From Batkoa obscura (taxonomy: Eukaryota > Entomophthoromycota > Entomophthoromycetes > Entomophthorales > Batkoaceae): a stretch of DNA of 64,000 bases. The translations under genes and the position numbers were made by a program. This document shows positions 23,949-35,016 of the stretch, piece after piece (the stretch's first letter is position 1; each line of letters begins with the position of its first letter). Below the pieces are notes generated by a model. That model saw nothing but the letters and a program-made list of their open reading frames with translations, was not told the origin of the DNA and searched no databases. The DNA lies in NCBI GenBank assembly GCA_030770535.1, contig JASVEC010000004.1:434001-498000 (forward strand). The letters are read 5' to 3'.

Positions 23949-24512
23949 ATGGCTCAAACTACTGAACGTACTGGTATCTTTGTTGGTGCTAACAAAGGCC
24001 ACAAGACCACTGCTCGCGACCTTAAGCAAAAACCATCTTACAAAAAAGGAGTAAGTAAAGAAGTTTAATTAGATTATAAAAAAGAAGAAGAATAAAGGAG
24101 CAAAGATAAAATATAATAGAACACATCCATCAAATTATCATTTATAAAAATTCAATTTGATGTATTAGACTAGAAGAAAAATAACAACTGAGTTGATAGA
24201 TTTATCGATTTGAATGAAACAATATATTGACATTTAAAAAATAGAATGCTGGTAAGCGTCCTACTTTTGTTCGTGAATTAATCCGTGAAGTTGCCGGATT
24301 TGCTCCATATGAACGTCGTGTTATGGAATTACTCAAGAACTCTAAAGATAAGCGTGCCCGTAAGCTCGCTAAAAAGAGAGTATGTTTTAATCTATAAAAT
24401 TGATTGTAAAATTTATAATAATTACTTTTAGCTCGGTACTCTTGTTCGTGCCAAGAAGAAGGTTGAAGAACTCAGCAACATCATCGCTGAATCTCGTCGT
24501 CAACATCATTAA
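23949..24512 (+). CDS. RPL36: 60S ribosomal protein eL36 (RPL36)
   Basis: Three exons: 23949-24050, 24245-24379, 24432-24512; 105 residues, the normal eL36 length. [20 protein letters not shown] and the following [20 protein letters not shown] are diagnostic; the C-terminus is basic ([19 protein letters not shown] then [16 protein letters not shown]). Component of the large subunit near the 5.8S/25S rRNA. Introns of 194 and 52 nt. Codon use differs sharply from neighbours: Arg almost always CGT, Leu often CTC/CTT, more C-ending codons, as expected for a highly expressed gene in an AT-rich genome. Confidence 0.98.
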
Positions 24513-24619
24513 TTTAACATAAACAATTAAAAGTAATAAATTGACAAGAGTATTTTAATTTAAGTAAGAAACTGAAATAGTGATAAAAAATTAAAGTTTT
24601 GATTTAATATCTAACAGTT

Positions 24620-24892
24620 AAGGAAGATTTAAGCAGTGATTCTAGTTTTAGATTGAAAAGGAATCAATTCTCTAAGTACAGCCTAAAGACAAACAATAAT
24701 GATCAAAATAGATTCACCGAGTTAGTAGAAGATAGTTAATATTTGGAGTTTGAGTCTAATAAATAGATTGTTCGACTTCAGAGGATTTTTCAGTTTTTTC
24801 GAAACCCAACTATATTATTCAACATATTAGATCAATATAGTCATACCAATATTTATCCATGGGTCAGTACAAAATTATTGTAAGGATAAAAG
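24620..24892 (+). pseudogene. Coding relic of unknown family downstream of RPL36
   Basis: One frame reads as protein for about 90 codons (KEDLSSDSSFRLKRNQFSKY, later RLQRIFQFFRNPTILFNILD and HTNIYPWVSTKLL) with only two interruptions (TAA near 24737, TAG near 24762), both where Gln or Glu would suit. No start codon or splice context is visible. It may be the surviving end of a lost gene, or a segment copied here. Family not recognised. Confidence 0.4.
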
Positions 24893-25275
24893 CAATTTTT
24901 TTAATTGCGATGACTTTATAACATGTATAGTTAAAATTTATTTAAGAAAATTATGAAACTTTAGTGTATTTATCAAGACAAAATATTAAATAGGATGTTT
25001 AGATTTCTAAGATATAATTATTTAATGTAAAATAATAACCATTTTTTTTAGACAATAGTTGAGTTTATAATTACATAGTTTTACCTTTTTAATAAAATTT
25101 TAATCTATTCATAAGATATTATAAATTATTCTTACTTTAAGAGCTAGTTTTTTTTGTATAACTATATTTTTAAATTGAGTTAATTTAATATTAATGAAGA
25201 TTATAATGATGTTGGACTTGTTTTACTATAATGAATGTTTAATATTGACTTACTAATCATGCTCTATAGTTCATA

Positions 25276-25375
25276 TGGGGATGTTTTTTTGTGTTTAAGA
25301 ATTTTACTAAGAATTTTTCCGCTCAAATAGCGCTTAAAAAATAGAAAAAGTGATGAAGCCAAAAAAAAACCCTCA
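25276..25375 (-). mobile_element. ~100 bp MITE, copy 5
   Basis: TGGGGATGT...AACCCTCA flanked by TA within CATATG on both sides; reverse-orientation core CCGCTCAAATAGCGCTT. Lies just downstream of the gene at 25488-26795. Confidence 0.82.
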
Positions 25376-25487
25376 TATGTAAACAATCTATCATTTATAA
25401 CATTGAAATAAGTATAAAATCAAAATATCTCATTAATATAATATATTATTAATTTATTAAAAGTAAAAATAAGAAAACGAGCGGGGT

Positions 25488-26795
25488 TTAAAACTGAGGT
25501 TTGTGAGCCATTGGTTTAATGGAACGTTTTCTAATACGAGGTTGACGACGCTTACGTAATAAAGTACGAAAATGAGGAAGAGAAATACGTTTTTGTTCCA
25601 TCACAATATTACTGGTAGGGGAATCTCCAATTTCATTTAATTTAAAATTCGATTGAACCCCATAAGTAATTTTAATATCAAATGGATCTCTTTTTTGTGA
25701 GGAAGCTAAGCTTGCTTTATCGGTATTACTATGGTTCAATTGATCTTCAACAAATTTCACTTCACTTGATTTAGTAAATTTAGAACTAAAACTTGGTTTA
25801 CTATGTTTATGAAGAATTTTGGAATCTTTATAACGTTCCAATATTTGTTTTGTTGCAATTAAAGAAGAATCACGAGGTGGTATAATTATTTTATCAATTT
25901 GATTTCTTTTAGCCAAATAATTCATATGCCATTCTTTGTCCCTTTTACTAACTTTAGCTTCAATTAAATTAAAACTAGAGGCGGTATTATATACATTCTT
26001 ATTTTCACTCATTGAATCTTCATTAACTGGTTGTTTCCTATGCATTTTTTTAAGAAAGGTAGGTTTAGAACGTGATAACAATCGATATTTGGAACTATTT
26101 CTTTGTATTTTTACTGATGGCTTTGATGAACTTTCTTCCATTTCATCTACCCATTCATTGACTATATCCTTTTTACCTTTTCTAATAAAATCTCCACTAA
26201 TTTCATCTCTATTAAATGCTTCTCCAGGATTAAATGAACTAGCACTTGTTGTTTTTGAATTAAATCTAATGGAACTAGTTTCTTTGGCTACTTTTTCTTT
26301 ACTTTCTTTCTTCATTGTATTGACTTTAGAATCATAAATTTCCATATATGCAAAATCATTAAATTGTAGTTTATCTGGTATAGGTTCCAAGGGTTGTAAA
26401 GTATAAGTAACTGGTGAAGGCAAAGATTTTTCAATTACTGACTTTCTTCCGAAACAAGAGGTATTAATAGATAACCTTTGATTTGGATTTAGATTTGGAT
26501 TATGATTGACTATACTTGATTTAGCACTTAATGGAATGGAATTAACAGATCCTTCATAATCATATTGTGCACTTTCTCTTGGTTTGAAATTAATAAATTC
26601 TCCCTTAGAGTCTCGATATTTATCAGTATAAATGGATACATTACCTTTTCGTTTGGCAGGTAAATTTTCAGCAGGTATAGATATAGGTTTACTTGAAGGT
26701 AAAGCTAATAAAGCTTCTAATCTTGCTACAAGATCATCTTCCGAACTATTAGTAGTAGTAGCTGAATTCTTAATATCTTTTTGATCGCCAAGCAT
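25488..26795 (-). CDS. Hypothetical basic, largely disordered protein
   Basis: 435 residues in one exon. The N-terminus has a short amphipathic stretch (EDDLVARLEALLALPSSK); the rest is Ser/Lys/Asn-rich and predicted disordered. A middle segment (LQPLEPIPDKLQFNDFAYME) is less charged. The extreme C-terminus is strongly basic (FRTLLRKRRQPRIRKRSIKP) and could bind nucleic acid or serve as a nuclear signal. No known domain recognised. The long uninterrupted frame and normal codon use against an AT-rich background support a real gene. Start is the first ATG after upstream stops. Confidence 0.75.
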   Translation of the reverse strand: MLGDQKDIKNSATTTNSSEDDLVARLEALLALPSSKPISIPAENLPAKRKGNVSIYTDKYRDSKGEFINFKPRESAQYDYEGSVNSIPLSAKSSIVNHNPNLNPNQRLSINTSCFGRKSVIEKSLPSPVTYTLQPLEPIPDKLQFNDFAYMEIYDSKVNTMKKESKEKVAKETSSIRFNSKTTSASSFNPGEAFNRDEISGDFIRKGKKDIVNEWVDEMEESSSKPSVKIQRNSSKYRLLSRSKPTFLKKMHRKQPVNEDSMSENKNVYNTASSFNLIEAKVSKRDKEWHMNYLAKRNQIDKIIIPPRDSSLIATKQILERYKDSKILHKHSKPSFSSKFTKSSEVKFVEDQLNHSNTDKASLASSQKRDPFDIKITYGVQSNFKLNEIGDSPTSNIVMEQKRISLPHFRTLLRKRRQPRIRKRSIKPMAHKPQF

Positions 26796-27500
26796 GGAAA
26801 AATGAATTTTTTACATAAGCAAGCAAATTAGGTTTAATGCTACTTTGAAGTGAGACATAATGGAGATTTATTGGTTTAAACGAATGGTTTTGAATTGTTT
26901 AATGAATGATTTTGAGTTGGCCAATAAAACCAAATTAAAAATAGCTGGTGACTTAGGAGCTATTTTTGGTGAAATAATCAATAATTATTTTAAACTTGAG
27001 TGCTATTAAAATCTATTTCATCATATGTGATACTCCACGTGTATATACTAAATATATATAATGGCATTTAAAATACAAAGATGACTAATTTTTTTAATAA
27101 AACAGACTAGTTAAATGATTTTATAAAATTAATTAGAAATATGTTAAATTTATTAGCCAGCATAAAGATTAGTTGCTATCTTCGAAAGTTTTTTTTGCAA
27201 ATAAGTCAACATTTTTTATATCCTTGAAAGAGTCATAAGACTTCCCAAGTGCTTTATTCAACAAAATGGTTCAATTTAAGGGAGATAAAGAGGATACAAG
27301 AGGCATTTAAGCAAACATTCACGAATACTCTTGTTCCTGGATAAACGTAACTTTGTCCATTCAAATCCCTTCAACTAAACGGTGTACATAAGTCACCATT
27401 ATAGAACTACTTTTCAAGCCACAATACCTTTCAAAGCTTTAAAAAAATTCACTACCTAGATATGAAAAAATAAAATGAAAAATGTCAAGAATGCTAAAGC
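26796..27500. other. Intergenic region
   Basis: AT-rich; leader of the 25488-26795 gene at its left side and no further gene, repeat or RNA recognised. Confidence 0.45.
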
Positions 27501-28225
27501 AATGATCAAATACTTTATAAAGTAGTATTGACTTTTCTTTAAAAATTTTACACCCTGTAAATACAATCGGTTTCCCATCTTCCTTGCTTAAAAGTAGCAC
27601 TTTTATATTAATTTGATAGTTTGCTTGAGTATCATATTCATGTACCCATGGACTGAACTTAAAGACAATGAATAATCTGTACTATGAACAAGAACCTGGA
27701 CCTTGCAATTTAATTTCGTCCCACCAGCCATTGATACGTTCCCATATTTGACCAAAAGTAAAGTTAACACCAGCTTTCGTCTCAAAAAGTTGAAAATTAA
27801 CATCAGTTTTAATATTCATTTTACTTCCTAATTTATCTTTTTGCAATTCTTTATAAAAATATTTTATGGTTGTTGGCTGGCCTTCTTCTATAATAACACT
27901 CGCACTCCCTTCATCCCATGTATCCTCTGCTACTACCCAATCATTCCTAATATATTCATAAATTGCATCCTCGTCAAGGTACTTTGTTCTTTTGTTTTGA
28001 AATTCATATTTTGCATCTTTATTTAAGTGAGGGTTATTTCTACAGCGCTGGATATTACATCAAAGACTGTGTTTCGAACTTGACATCTCCAATCACAATT
28101 CATTCCATCATTTAATGGGACATCAATACCTGTGCCATTATATTGTTATCCTTTTTCTACAGTAAAATAGTGGTTGTCTAAATATTGAATAAAATAACTG
28201 AAAGTAAGAAGAGTGGAGTACATAC
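27500..28225 (-). pseudogene. Decayed coding relic of unknown family
   Basis: On the minus strand several blocks read as ordinary protein, in order: GTGIDVPLNDGMNCDWRCQV, YLDEDAIYEYIRNDWVVAED, a segment ending in KAGVNFTFGQIWER, and INGWWDEIKLQGPGSCS. Together they span about 200 codons and are broken in several places. The alternation of beta-prone, Asn/Gly/Trp-bearing segments resembles secreted proteins, but I cannot name a family. Treated as a fossil. Confidence 0.45.
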
Positions 28226-29570
28226 CTTTATAATTCAATGCTTATATTTAATATTTTTATTCAAAATGGTTTTAAAAAACATAATAGTTATGTCATACAA
28301 TAATGAAAAATGATAAAAAATAACTGATAAAGGAAAAACAAGACTATTCATATTTATATAATTGTATAGATTCTGAAATGACATTTTTAAATGTTCTGAT
28401 TAAATTTTAAATTTCCACTAGAACTAGTATCAAAAAGAATTGATATCAATGTGACTATCTTTTTGGTTTGGCGCTGTGTGATAACCTGTTTTTTCTTGTT
28501 TCTAGGAGTAATTGTTTTATTCTAATTAGAAACTATCCTTGAAGCGAGGTGAAATAGGGTTATAGTATGGTATTAGAAGTGGATAATTCAATAAAAAGTG
28601 ATATACTGATAGCCCATTAAAAGTAATACATATAGTATTAAGACAACAAAAGTTTTTACAACTAAAATAAAACAGTAATTGATACTGCCTGCTTTGAAAT
28701 AATTTATCGGATGGCGCAGCTTACAGTTATTCAATTGTAAAAAACATAGTATGCAAGAGTTAACAAGAACTGATGTCAATAAAATTCAAATTTAATAAAA
28801 ATAAAGGCTATTTGCTATTTTAGATGTAGTAACTCACCTCAAACTCTTTTTTTCACTTTAATTACTTTATATTTGTTGCACCATATCAATATGAATTTAC
28901 CTACCTATAAGAACATTAGACTTTCTTTACTAAAGAATTGAAATAATATATTCAATTCAGTTGTGTTTTAGTATGACTGGAACTTCTTAAAATAATTCTC
29001 TTCTCTTGAAGCAAAATACTATAGGCTTTTATTAACTAAAATAAAATAAAAAATCCTAAAATTAGTGAAATTAAGAGAGGAATGAAGTTGAACGACAAAG
29101 GAGTATCACTGAGTGGGACAAACGGTAGAGTGGTAAAGCTTTATCGTGTAAGTAATGGCCAGTAGAGTGGGTGAAAAACTGTGGCGCAAGAGCAGAAATA
29201 ATGCCGAAAATGGTAGCATATGGGAGTGGTTGTAAAAATATGGGGTAAAAAATAAGATTTATGGTCATAGATAACAGGCAGATAAGAGAGATGGGAACCT
29301 GCAGAGAAAAGATCAATCGGAAGCTAAGCTATATTTTTAAATCAAAAGCCGTTGTTTCCGTGCTAATGTTTTTATTAGAATTTAATCCAAAAAGTACTAA
29401 AGCATAATTTATCAATTATTAATTATCAATACTAAACTATTTTGGTTAATTAATTATTAAAATTTATTATTATTATTAAAAGCTAAAAATATATAGTAAT
29501 AAGTGTTTTTTTTAACAATACCAACTAATAGCTACTGCAATTAAAAAATGGTTATCCCAAAGCATCAATC
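28226..29570. other. Intergenic region with a GC-richer minus ORF
   Basis: Mostly AT-rich. At 29071-29316 the minus strand has an 81-codon ORF (VPISLICLLSMTINLIFYPI near its start, later FGIISALAPQFFTHSTGHYL) that is richer in GC than its surroundings and partly hydrophobic. No homology recognised and no splice context, so it is not called as a gene. Confidence 0.35.
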
Positions 29571-31023
29571 TTATTCAAAATAAAATCCAAGATCATTGAT
29601 ATATTTTATTCTCAAATGATAGTCACAGTTTGTACTATTAAATAAGACTCTATCCTTAAAATATTTTAATATATAGCCAATGGTGCTACTTGGATTAGGA
29701 CACTTAATATGTTTAAATAGTACATTAGTCAAATTGGATTCGACTACCACCTCAATATTTAAAAATAGTAAAACAGTACCAAATTGGCAATTTAATATCT
29801 CAAAGTTATTTAAAATATGACATATAGGGATGTATTTTTTGGTTTCATTACTTTTTCTATCTTTTAAGCGCTATTTGAGCGGAAAGATTGTTAGTAAAAT
29901 TCTTAAACAAAAAAATACATCCTCATATCGTATATAAAAAATTAAAAAAATCGGTTCCTAAAGTTATATCAAAAGTCTTTAATGTTATCATATTATCCTT
30001 TTTCTTTGGGTGACTTTCTTTGATCATAAATAGACAAGCAATATTATATAGTTTTAAATCCAAGTAAGCAATCGTTGACATACCAAATATTGAATACAAG
30101 TGATTGGGTGAAGCATTTCACTGTATAGCTAACCTCAATAAACTGGGACGATTTAATTTTAACTTTTTTAAGCTAGACGTCCCATTAAATATGAAGAAGG
30201 TAGGACTAGAATACTCAAGGGTTTCAAGCTTTGGATAATTATTGAAATTTATACATACTTCTGCTATCTCTTCTACTTCATATGAGCTTCCAAAACCTTC
30301 CAAATCCACAAAATGAAGGCATAACTTGTTTAATTGATAAAGGTGCTTGTTCAATAGATTTTTTAAAGCTTTATTTTTAAGTTTAATTTTATACAATTCA
30401 AGCTCCTTTAAGTTATCAAGTTTTTATAACAATTTTTCAAATTCATGAAGTTTATCATAACTATAATTAACGATATTTATTAACGAGGTAATAGTTGATG
30501 GGAAGACAGTTATAACTGTTTTTGTAAAATAGTAATATAAACTATCAAATTTTATATATTTTAAATTTCGAATTACATTTTTAATATCAATCCCGTTCTC
30601 ACTTAAATAATCATATGTTGGTATGCCATCAACAAGATCAATATAAAAAACACTTATCAATAGAACATTTTATGAATTTTCTATATTTTCTAAATAATTC
30701 TCTAGATATAAATATACTTTTGTACAATTTGGATGCAATGAAGTATAGATTGGTAAACCCAAAAAAGACATAGCCCTTAAACACTTAATATAATGACTAT
30801 ACTTTTTATACGATTTCATCATTTTTCTTGTATCAATAGCACTATCGTTAATGTTCAAATAAACACCTATTAAATTGATATCTTCCCATAAAATAGGCAC
30901 TATTGGTTTATTCCATCCTTTGCAACATAATAGGAAATTGAACTTATCTTTACTTAAAAGATGGTATGATATATTCTTGATCACAATCTTTTCGAGGTTT
31001 TTAAGTTTAAATAAAGTGCTCAT
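29571..31023 (-). pseudogene. F-box/LRR family copy 5 (few in-frame stops, one MITE)
   Basis: Almost full length: start MSTLFKLKNLEKIVIK at the usual distance from a TATA block (31100-31125), F-box SYHLLSKDKFNFLLCCKGWN and PILWEDINL, LRR through VCINFNNYPKLETLEY and FFNFLYT, tail KYINDLGFYFE then TAA at 29571. Three in-frame stops (near 30668, 30427 and 30118) and MITE copy 6 (29825-29925, right after FFNFLYTI) interrupt it; otherwise the frame is maintained. This suggests recent loss. Confidence 0.82.
29825..29925 (+). mobile_element. ~100 bp MITE, copy 6
   Basis: TAGGGATGT...ACATCCTCA between TA dinucleotides, core TTAAGCGCTATTTGAGCGG. Inserted in the LRR region of F-box copy 5. Confidence 0.85.
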
Positions 31024-31528
31024 TTTATAATTAGCTAAAGTTATAAAAAAATGTCAAAAGAAAAGAAACAAAAAAATTTGTGTATTTTTTACATTGCTCT
31101 TATATGACTACGCAGTCTGGATTTAATTTTTGATGCTTTTCACGTCAAAAATTATAGTCTGGTTCAGAAATATTGATATCAACTGAGCTCAGAACATTCT
31201 TTTAAAAAACGTATATCTATAAAATCAATTATTTCTTTTATTGAACTGTTTGTAATTTTACACTAAAAGATTTAGGTATACTCTAGGATAACTAAAGCTT
31301 TTTAAAGTAATTTATATCTTTAAAGTATGATTGTTCTGTAAATATTCACAAACATAATATCAAAATCTGAATAAATAATATAAAATATACTAATAGTAAG
31401 TTATTCCATGATAAGCTAAAATTTCGTTGAAAATCGAACTAGCTCTATAAAAACTGATATTCAAAATATTGACAATAAAATAAATCAAATAAAAATAATA
31501 GCTACAAATGGGAATTTAACTTTATTTA
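31024..31528. promoter_or_regulatory. F-box copy 5 promoter and spacer
   Basis: The minus strand has GACTGCGTAGTCATATAAGA at about 31104-31123, matching the TATA-containing block of other family members, about 80 nt upstream of the copy 5 start. The remainder is AT-rich 3' flank of copy 6. Confidence 0.5.
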
Positions 31529-32893
31529 TTATCTTATAAAATAAAATTTAGGATTGTTGATATATTTTGCTTTTATAGAACTTTCACAATTTATAGCTTT
31601 GAATGAGGTTATATTTTTAAAATGGATCAAGATAAAATCAATCATAGTAATTGAACTAGAACATTGAATATGCTCAAATAATACATTAGTTAAATTGGAA
31701 CTACCTTTGATTTTGAAGTCTGAAAATGGTACATCAGTATTAAAATGAGAATATGTAATTTCAAGTTTGTGTAAAATAGGACATGATGTATACAAAAAGT
31801 GAAAAAACTCAGTTCCTAAAATTGACCCATCAATTTTCAATGTAATAATGTTGCTCTTTTTTTTCGGATAAATTTCTTTAACTAAAAGCAATGATTTATT
31901 ATGATATATGTCTAAATCTAGGTATGTGATCGTTGACATGCTAAATATTGAATATAAGAGGCAAAATAGTATATCGCTACAACTCTTTAAACATAACTGA
32001 TTTAATTTTGGAAACGATTTATTGCTTATATTTATTTTAGATAGATCAAAACGATATAGCTTTAATTCCCTTAAGTTAGACATTCCATCAAATATTAATG
32101 TAGAATAAAAAGATATATGATAAAATGATTCAAGTTTTGGATAATTATTTAGATCAATGTACGTGTCTTCAAAGCCCAAGGTTCTTACCTCCATAGATCC
32201 AATATGTAATCTCCTCAATTGCGGAAATTGCTTTTTCCTTAAATATCTGTATTCCTCTAACTCAAGTATAACATTTTCTAATTTAAATGCCTTTAAATTA
32301 TCAAATTTGTTTACTACTTTTATAAAATATGGGATCCCCTGATTAGAATTGTTACTGATATTCAACGAACTTATGGTTGGTGGTAAAATTGGTAATATTG
32401 ATATTGTAAAATAGTCTTCAAAATCTCTAAGTTCTAAATGTCTCAAATTTTGAAATACCTTTTTAATATTGATCCCGTTTAAATCTACATATTCTTCAAT
32501 TGTTATACTACCCACAAGATCTGTATAACAAACACCTGTCAAAGAGCTATTATTTAAATTTTCTCTATTATGTAAATAATTGTTTAAAAGTAAATAAAGT
32601 TTTGAACAATTTAGATACGTTAAAAGATGGTTTGGGAAACCTTGGGATTTTCCAAGGTTTAGGGATTTAATGAAATGACCGTATTTTTTATATACCTCCT
32701 TCATTTCTTTGTCATATTTATAATGACAAATATTGCTATCTAAGTTGATATCCTCCCATAATACAGGCGTTATTATATGATTCCATCTTTTGCAACATAA
32801 AAGTAATTTACATTTATCTTTGTTTGAAAGATGATTTAACACTTCTTTGACCACCATACTCCCAAGATTCTCAAGTTTAAATATATTATTCAT
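31529..32893 (-). CDS. F-box/LRR protein (only intact family member in the window)
   Basis: 454 residues if started at 32893 (MNNIFKLENLGSMVVKEVL). The open frame runs upstream to a Met at 32953, but that would start only ~20 nt from the TATA block at 32972, and every paralogue starts at the equivalent of 32893. Residues 1-45 form an F-box-like motif (VLNHLSNKDKCKLLLCCKRW, then TPVLWEDINL). Residues ~60-450 are irregular leucine-rich repeats with blocks conserved in all copies: LTYLNCSKLYLLLNNYL, VFQNLRHLELRDF, LPPTISSLNISNN, QFPQLRRLHIGSMEV, DLNNYPKLESF, LLYSIFSMSTITYLDL, EIYPKKKSNIITLKI, FFHFLYTSCPILHKLEI, tail KYINNPKFYFIR. F-box/LRR proteins usually recruit substrates to SCF ubiquitin ligases. 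It lies between two broken paralogues. Whether it is expressed is unknown. Confidence 0.85.
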   Translation of the reverse strand: MNNIFKLENLGSMVVKEVLNHLSNKDKCKLLLCCKRWNHIITPVLWEDINLDSNICHYKYDKEMKEVYKKYGHFIKSLNLGKSQGFPNHLLTYLNCSKLYLLLNNYLHNRENLNNSSLTGVCYTDLVGSITIEEYVDLNGINIKKVFQNLRHLELRDFEDYFTISILPILPPTISSLNISNNSNQGIPYFIKVVNKFDNLKAFKLENVILELEEYRYLRKKQFPQLRRLHIGSMEVRTLGFEDTYIDLNNYPKLESFYHISFYSTLIFDGMSNLRELKLYRFDLSKINISNKSFPKLNQLCLKSCSDILFCLLYSIFSMSTITYLDLDIYHNKSLLLVKEIYPKKKSNIITLKIDGSILGTEFFHFLYTSCPILHKLEITYSHFNTDVPFSDFKIKGSSNLTNVLFEHIQCSSSITMIDFILIHFKNITSFKAINCESSIKAKYINNPKFYFIR

Positions 32894-32959
32894 CTTTAAA
32901 TTACTCAAGATATAAAAAATAGAAAATAGAGAAAGCTGGATTATTTTTGTCAACCATTT

Positions 32960-32992
32960 TTTGAGTTTTGCTATAAAATTATGTAGAATGAA
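32960..32992 (-). promoter_or_regulatory. Conserved TATA block of the intact F-box gene
   Basis: The sense strand reads CTACATAATTTTATAGCAAA then ACTCAAAAAATGG. The same block (T-x-CGTAATTTTATAAGA-x-CATCTCAAAAA in rough consensus) is found upstream of at least six other family copies at a similar distance from the start codon. It is the probable core promoter. Confidence 0.55.
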
Positions 32993-33541
32993 ATTAAATC
33001 TAATAGTTTTTGGATCTGGAAATGATGTCTAATCATACAAACCAATAATAATCAACCTCTGACTTTTCATATTAAGCTATTTTAAAAACACCTAAAGCAG
33101 ACTGGAATTAGATGTTTTTAATTTACACCTAATTTTTTTAAATATGAATTTAAAAGTCATAAGAAGCTACATCCCTCAGATTCATACAAAAATCAAATTA
33201 AAATTAAAAACAATGAGAGTTATCATTCTGTAGCATGTTCTAAGATTTTTAACAAAATGTTTACAATTCTGTGATAGATTATTGATTTCTATTACTGGGT
33301 GATTAAAACTTTCTAGATAAAAGGATCTGTTTTTAAAAAATAATCATTTTTTATACATAAAAAGCTTGTTAAAACATAATAAACGCTATACTTTATACTA
33401 TCCTTATATTATTCTAATTATAAGCTAGAATATTGGTAAAACCGAAGTTTAAATATGTGAATTAATTTCTAAAGTTTATGTACTTTAAAGTCATAATTAA
33501 AAAGAATTAAATAAAAAACACGAATTAGTCTTATAAGTTAT
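32993..33541. other. Spacer between F-box copies 6 and 7
   Basis: AT-rich; contains the motif TAAACGCTATACTTTAT at about 33383-33399, which recurs beside other family copies (35670s, 47010s). Nothing else recognised. Confidence 0.4.
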
Positions 33542-34895
33542 TTATGTCCTAAAATAACATTTAAGGTTATCAAAATACTTTATGCGTAGAGACTTGTCAC
33601 AATAGCTAAAGCTAAATGAGGTTATGTTTTTAAAATATATTAGAACAAAGTCAATAATAGTAATTCCATTGGGACATCTAATGTACCTGAATGACACGCT
33701 AGCTAAATTAGAATATATGGCTGTTTCAAAAGTTGGATATAATAAATCAATATTGAATTCAGGCCCTTCCATTTCAAGATCATATAGCACAGGACATGAC
33801 GTATATAAAAAATTAAAAAAATCAGCTCCTAAAGTTAACCATCTAATCTTTAATGTAGTTATTTTCTTTTTCTTTTTTGGATAAATTTCTTTAACTAGAG
33901 ATGATGAATTACTTCCACGTAGTGACAGAGCTAAGGAGGTAATTGTTAACATATTAAAAATTGAAAGTAAAAGCTTCAATGGAAAATAGATATAACTTTC
34001 TACTTAACTGGTTTAATTTTGGAAATACTTTGTTATTGATACTTATTTCAGGTGGAATCATGTCTCTCAAGTTCAACGCTCTTAAATTGGAAACTCCGTC
34101 AAATTTTAAGTTAAAACAATCTTCATAGATAAGTGATTCAAGTTTTGGATGATTGTTTAACCTAATACTCATTTCTTTATAGTCAAGATCTTTTATCTCT
34201 ATGCCTTGAATAAGTAATTTTTTTAGCTGTGGGAATCATCTCTTTTCTAAATACCTGTACTCTTCTAATTTAAACCTAGCATCAATTATTATAAGCTCCT
34301 TTGGGCTGTTAAATTTGTTTAGAGAACCACTGAAACATGATAATACCCTGTCGAAATTACGATTGATGCCTATTGAGCTAATACTTGACGGTAACTTTGA
34401 CATTATTAATGTTTTAAAGCAATCACCAGTATAACCAAGTTCTAAATACTTCAATTTTGAAATACTTTTTTAATATCAATTTCATTTTTAGCTATATATT
34501 CCATATACTTCTTACTTATCGAATGGTTATCACAATAAACACTTAATAATGGAACACTCATCAAATCCTCTTTATTTTCCAAATATGTATCTAGAGGTAA
34601 ATTGAGCTTTGTGCATTCTGGATATATTGAAGGATGAAATGGAAAATAACGATAAAACTTATCATACAAATGTTTAGTGTAATAGCTATGTTTTTTAAAT
34701 GCTTCCTTCATATTTTTCTGACAATGAGAATTGCCAAAATCTCCATTTGATATCTTCCCACAGTACATGAGTCACTGCTTTATTCCGTTCTTTACAGCAT
34801 ACAAATAGATTGAATTTATCTTTATCCGAAAGGCGAAACAATGCTTGTTTGATCACAGTTCTTCCAAGGTTTTTGAATTGAAATGGATTATTCAT
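33542..34895 (-). pseudogene. F-box/LRR family copy 7 (frameshifted in several places)
   Basis: Family start MNNPFQFKNLGRTVIKQALF at 34895, F-box RLSDKDKFNLFVCCKERNKA and THVLWEDI. The coding text continues through at least five frame segments (34895-34695, 34768-34451, 34454-34236, 34172-33954, 33979-33542) to the tail KYFDNLKCYFRT and stop at 33542. All LRR blocks are recognisable. Its promoter is split by MITE copy 7. Confidence 0.82.
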
Positions 34896-34915
34896 TGTAA
34901 GATTAATTGAGTATA

Positions 34916-35016
34916 TGGGGATGTATTTTTATGTTTAAGAATTTTACTAACAATTTTTCCACTCAAATAGCGCTTAAAAGATAGAAAAAGTGATGAAGTC
35001 AAAAAAAACATCCTCA
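34916..35016 (-). mobile_element. ~100 bp MITE, copy 7, inside the copy 7 promoter
   Basis: TGGGGATGT...ACATCCTCA, left TA, right TG (decayed TA). It sits 21 bp upstream of the copy 7 ATG and pushes the TATA block (35081-35105) from the usual ~85-95 nt to about 195 nt. Confidence 0.85.

Noticed and set aside
25936-26337. 133-codon plus-strand ORF
   Set aside because: Antisense shadow of the 435-residue gene at 25488-26795.
29071-29316. 81-codon GC-richer minus ORF
   Set aside because: No homology, start context or neighbours to support it; noted only under the intergenic entry.
32894-32953. 20-residue hydrophobic N-terminal extension (signal-like) of the intact F-box gene
   Set aside because: Its ATG is ~20 nt from the TATA block and all paralogues start at the next Met; it is probably 5' UTR.
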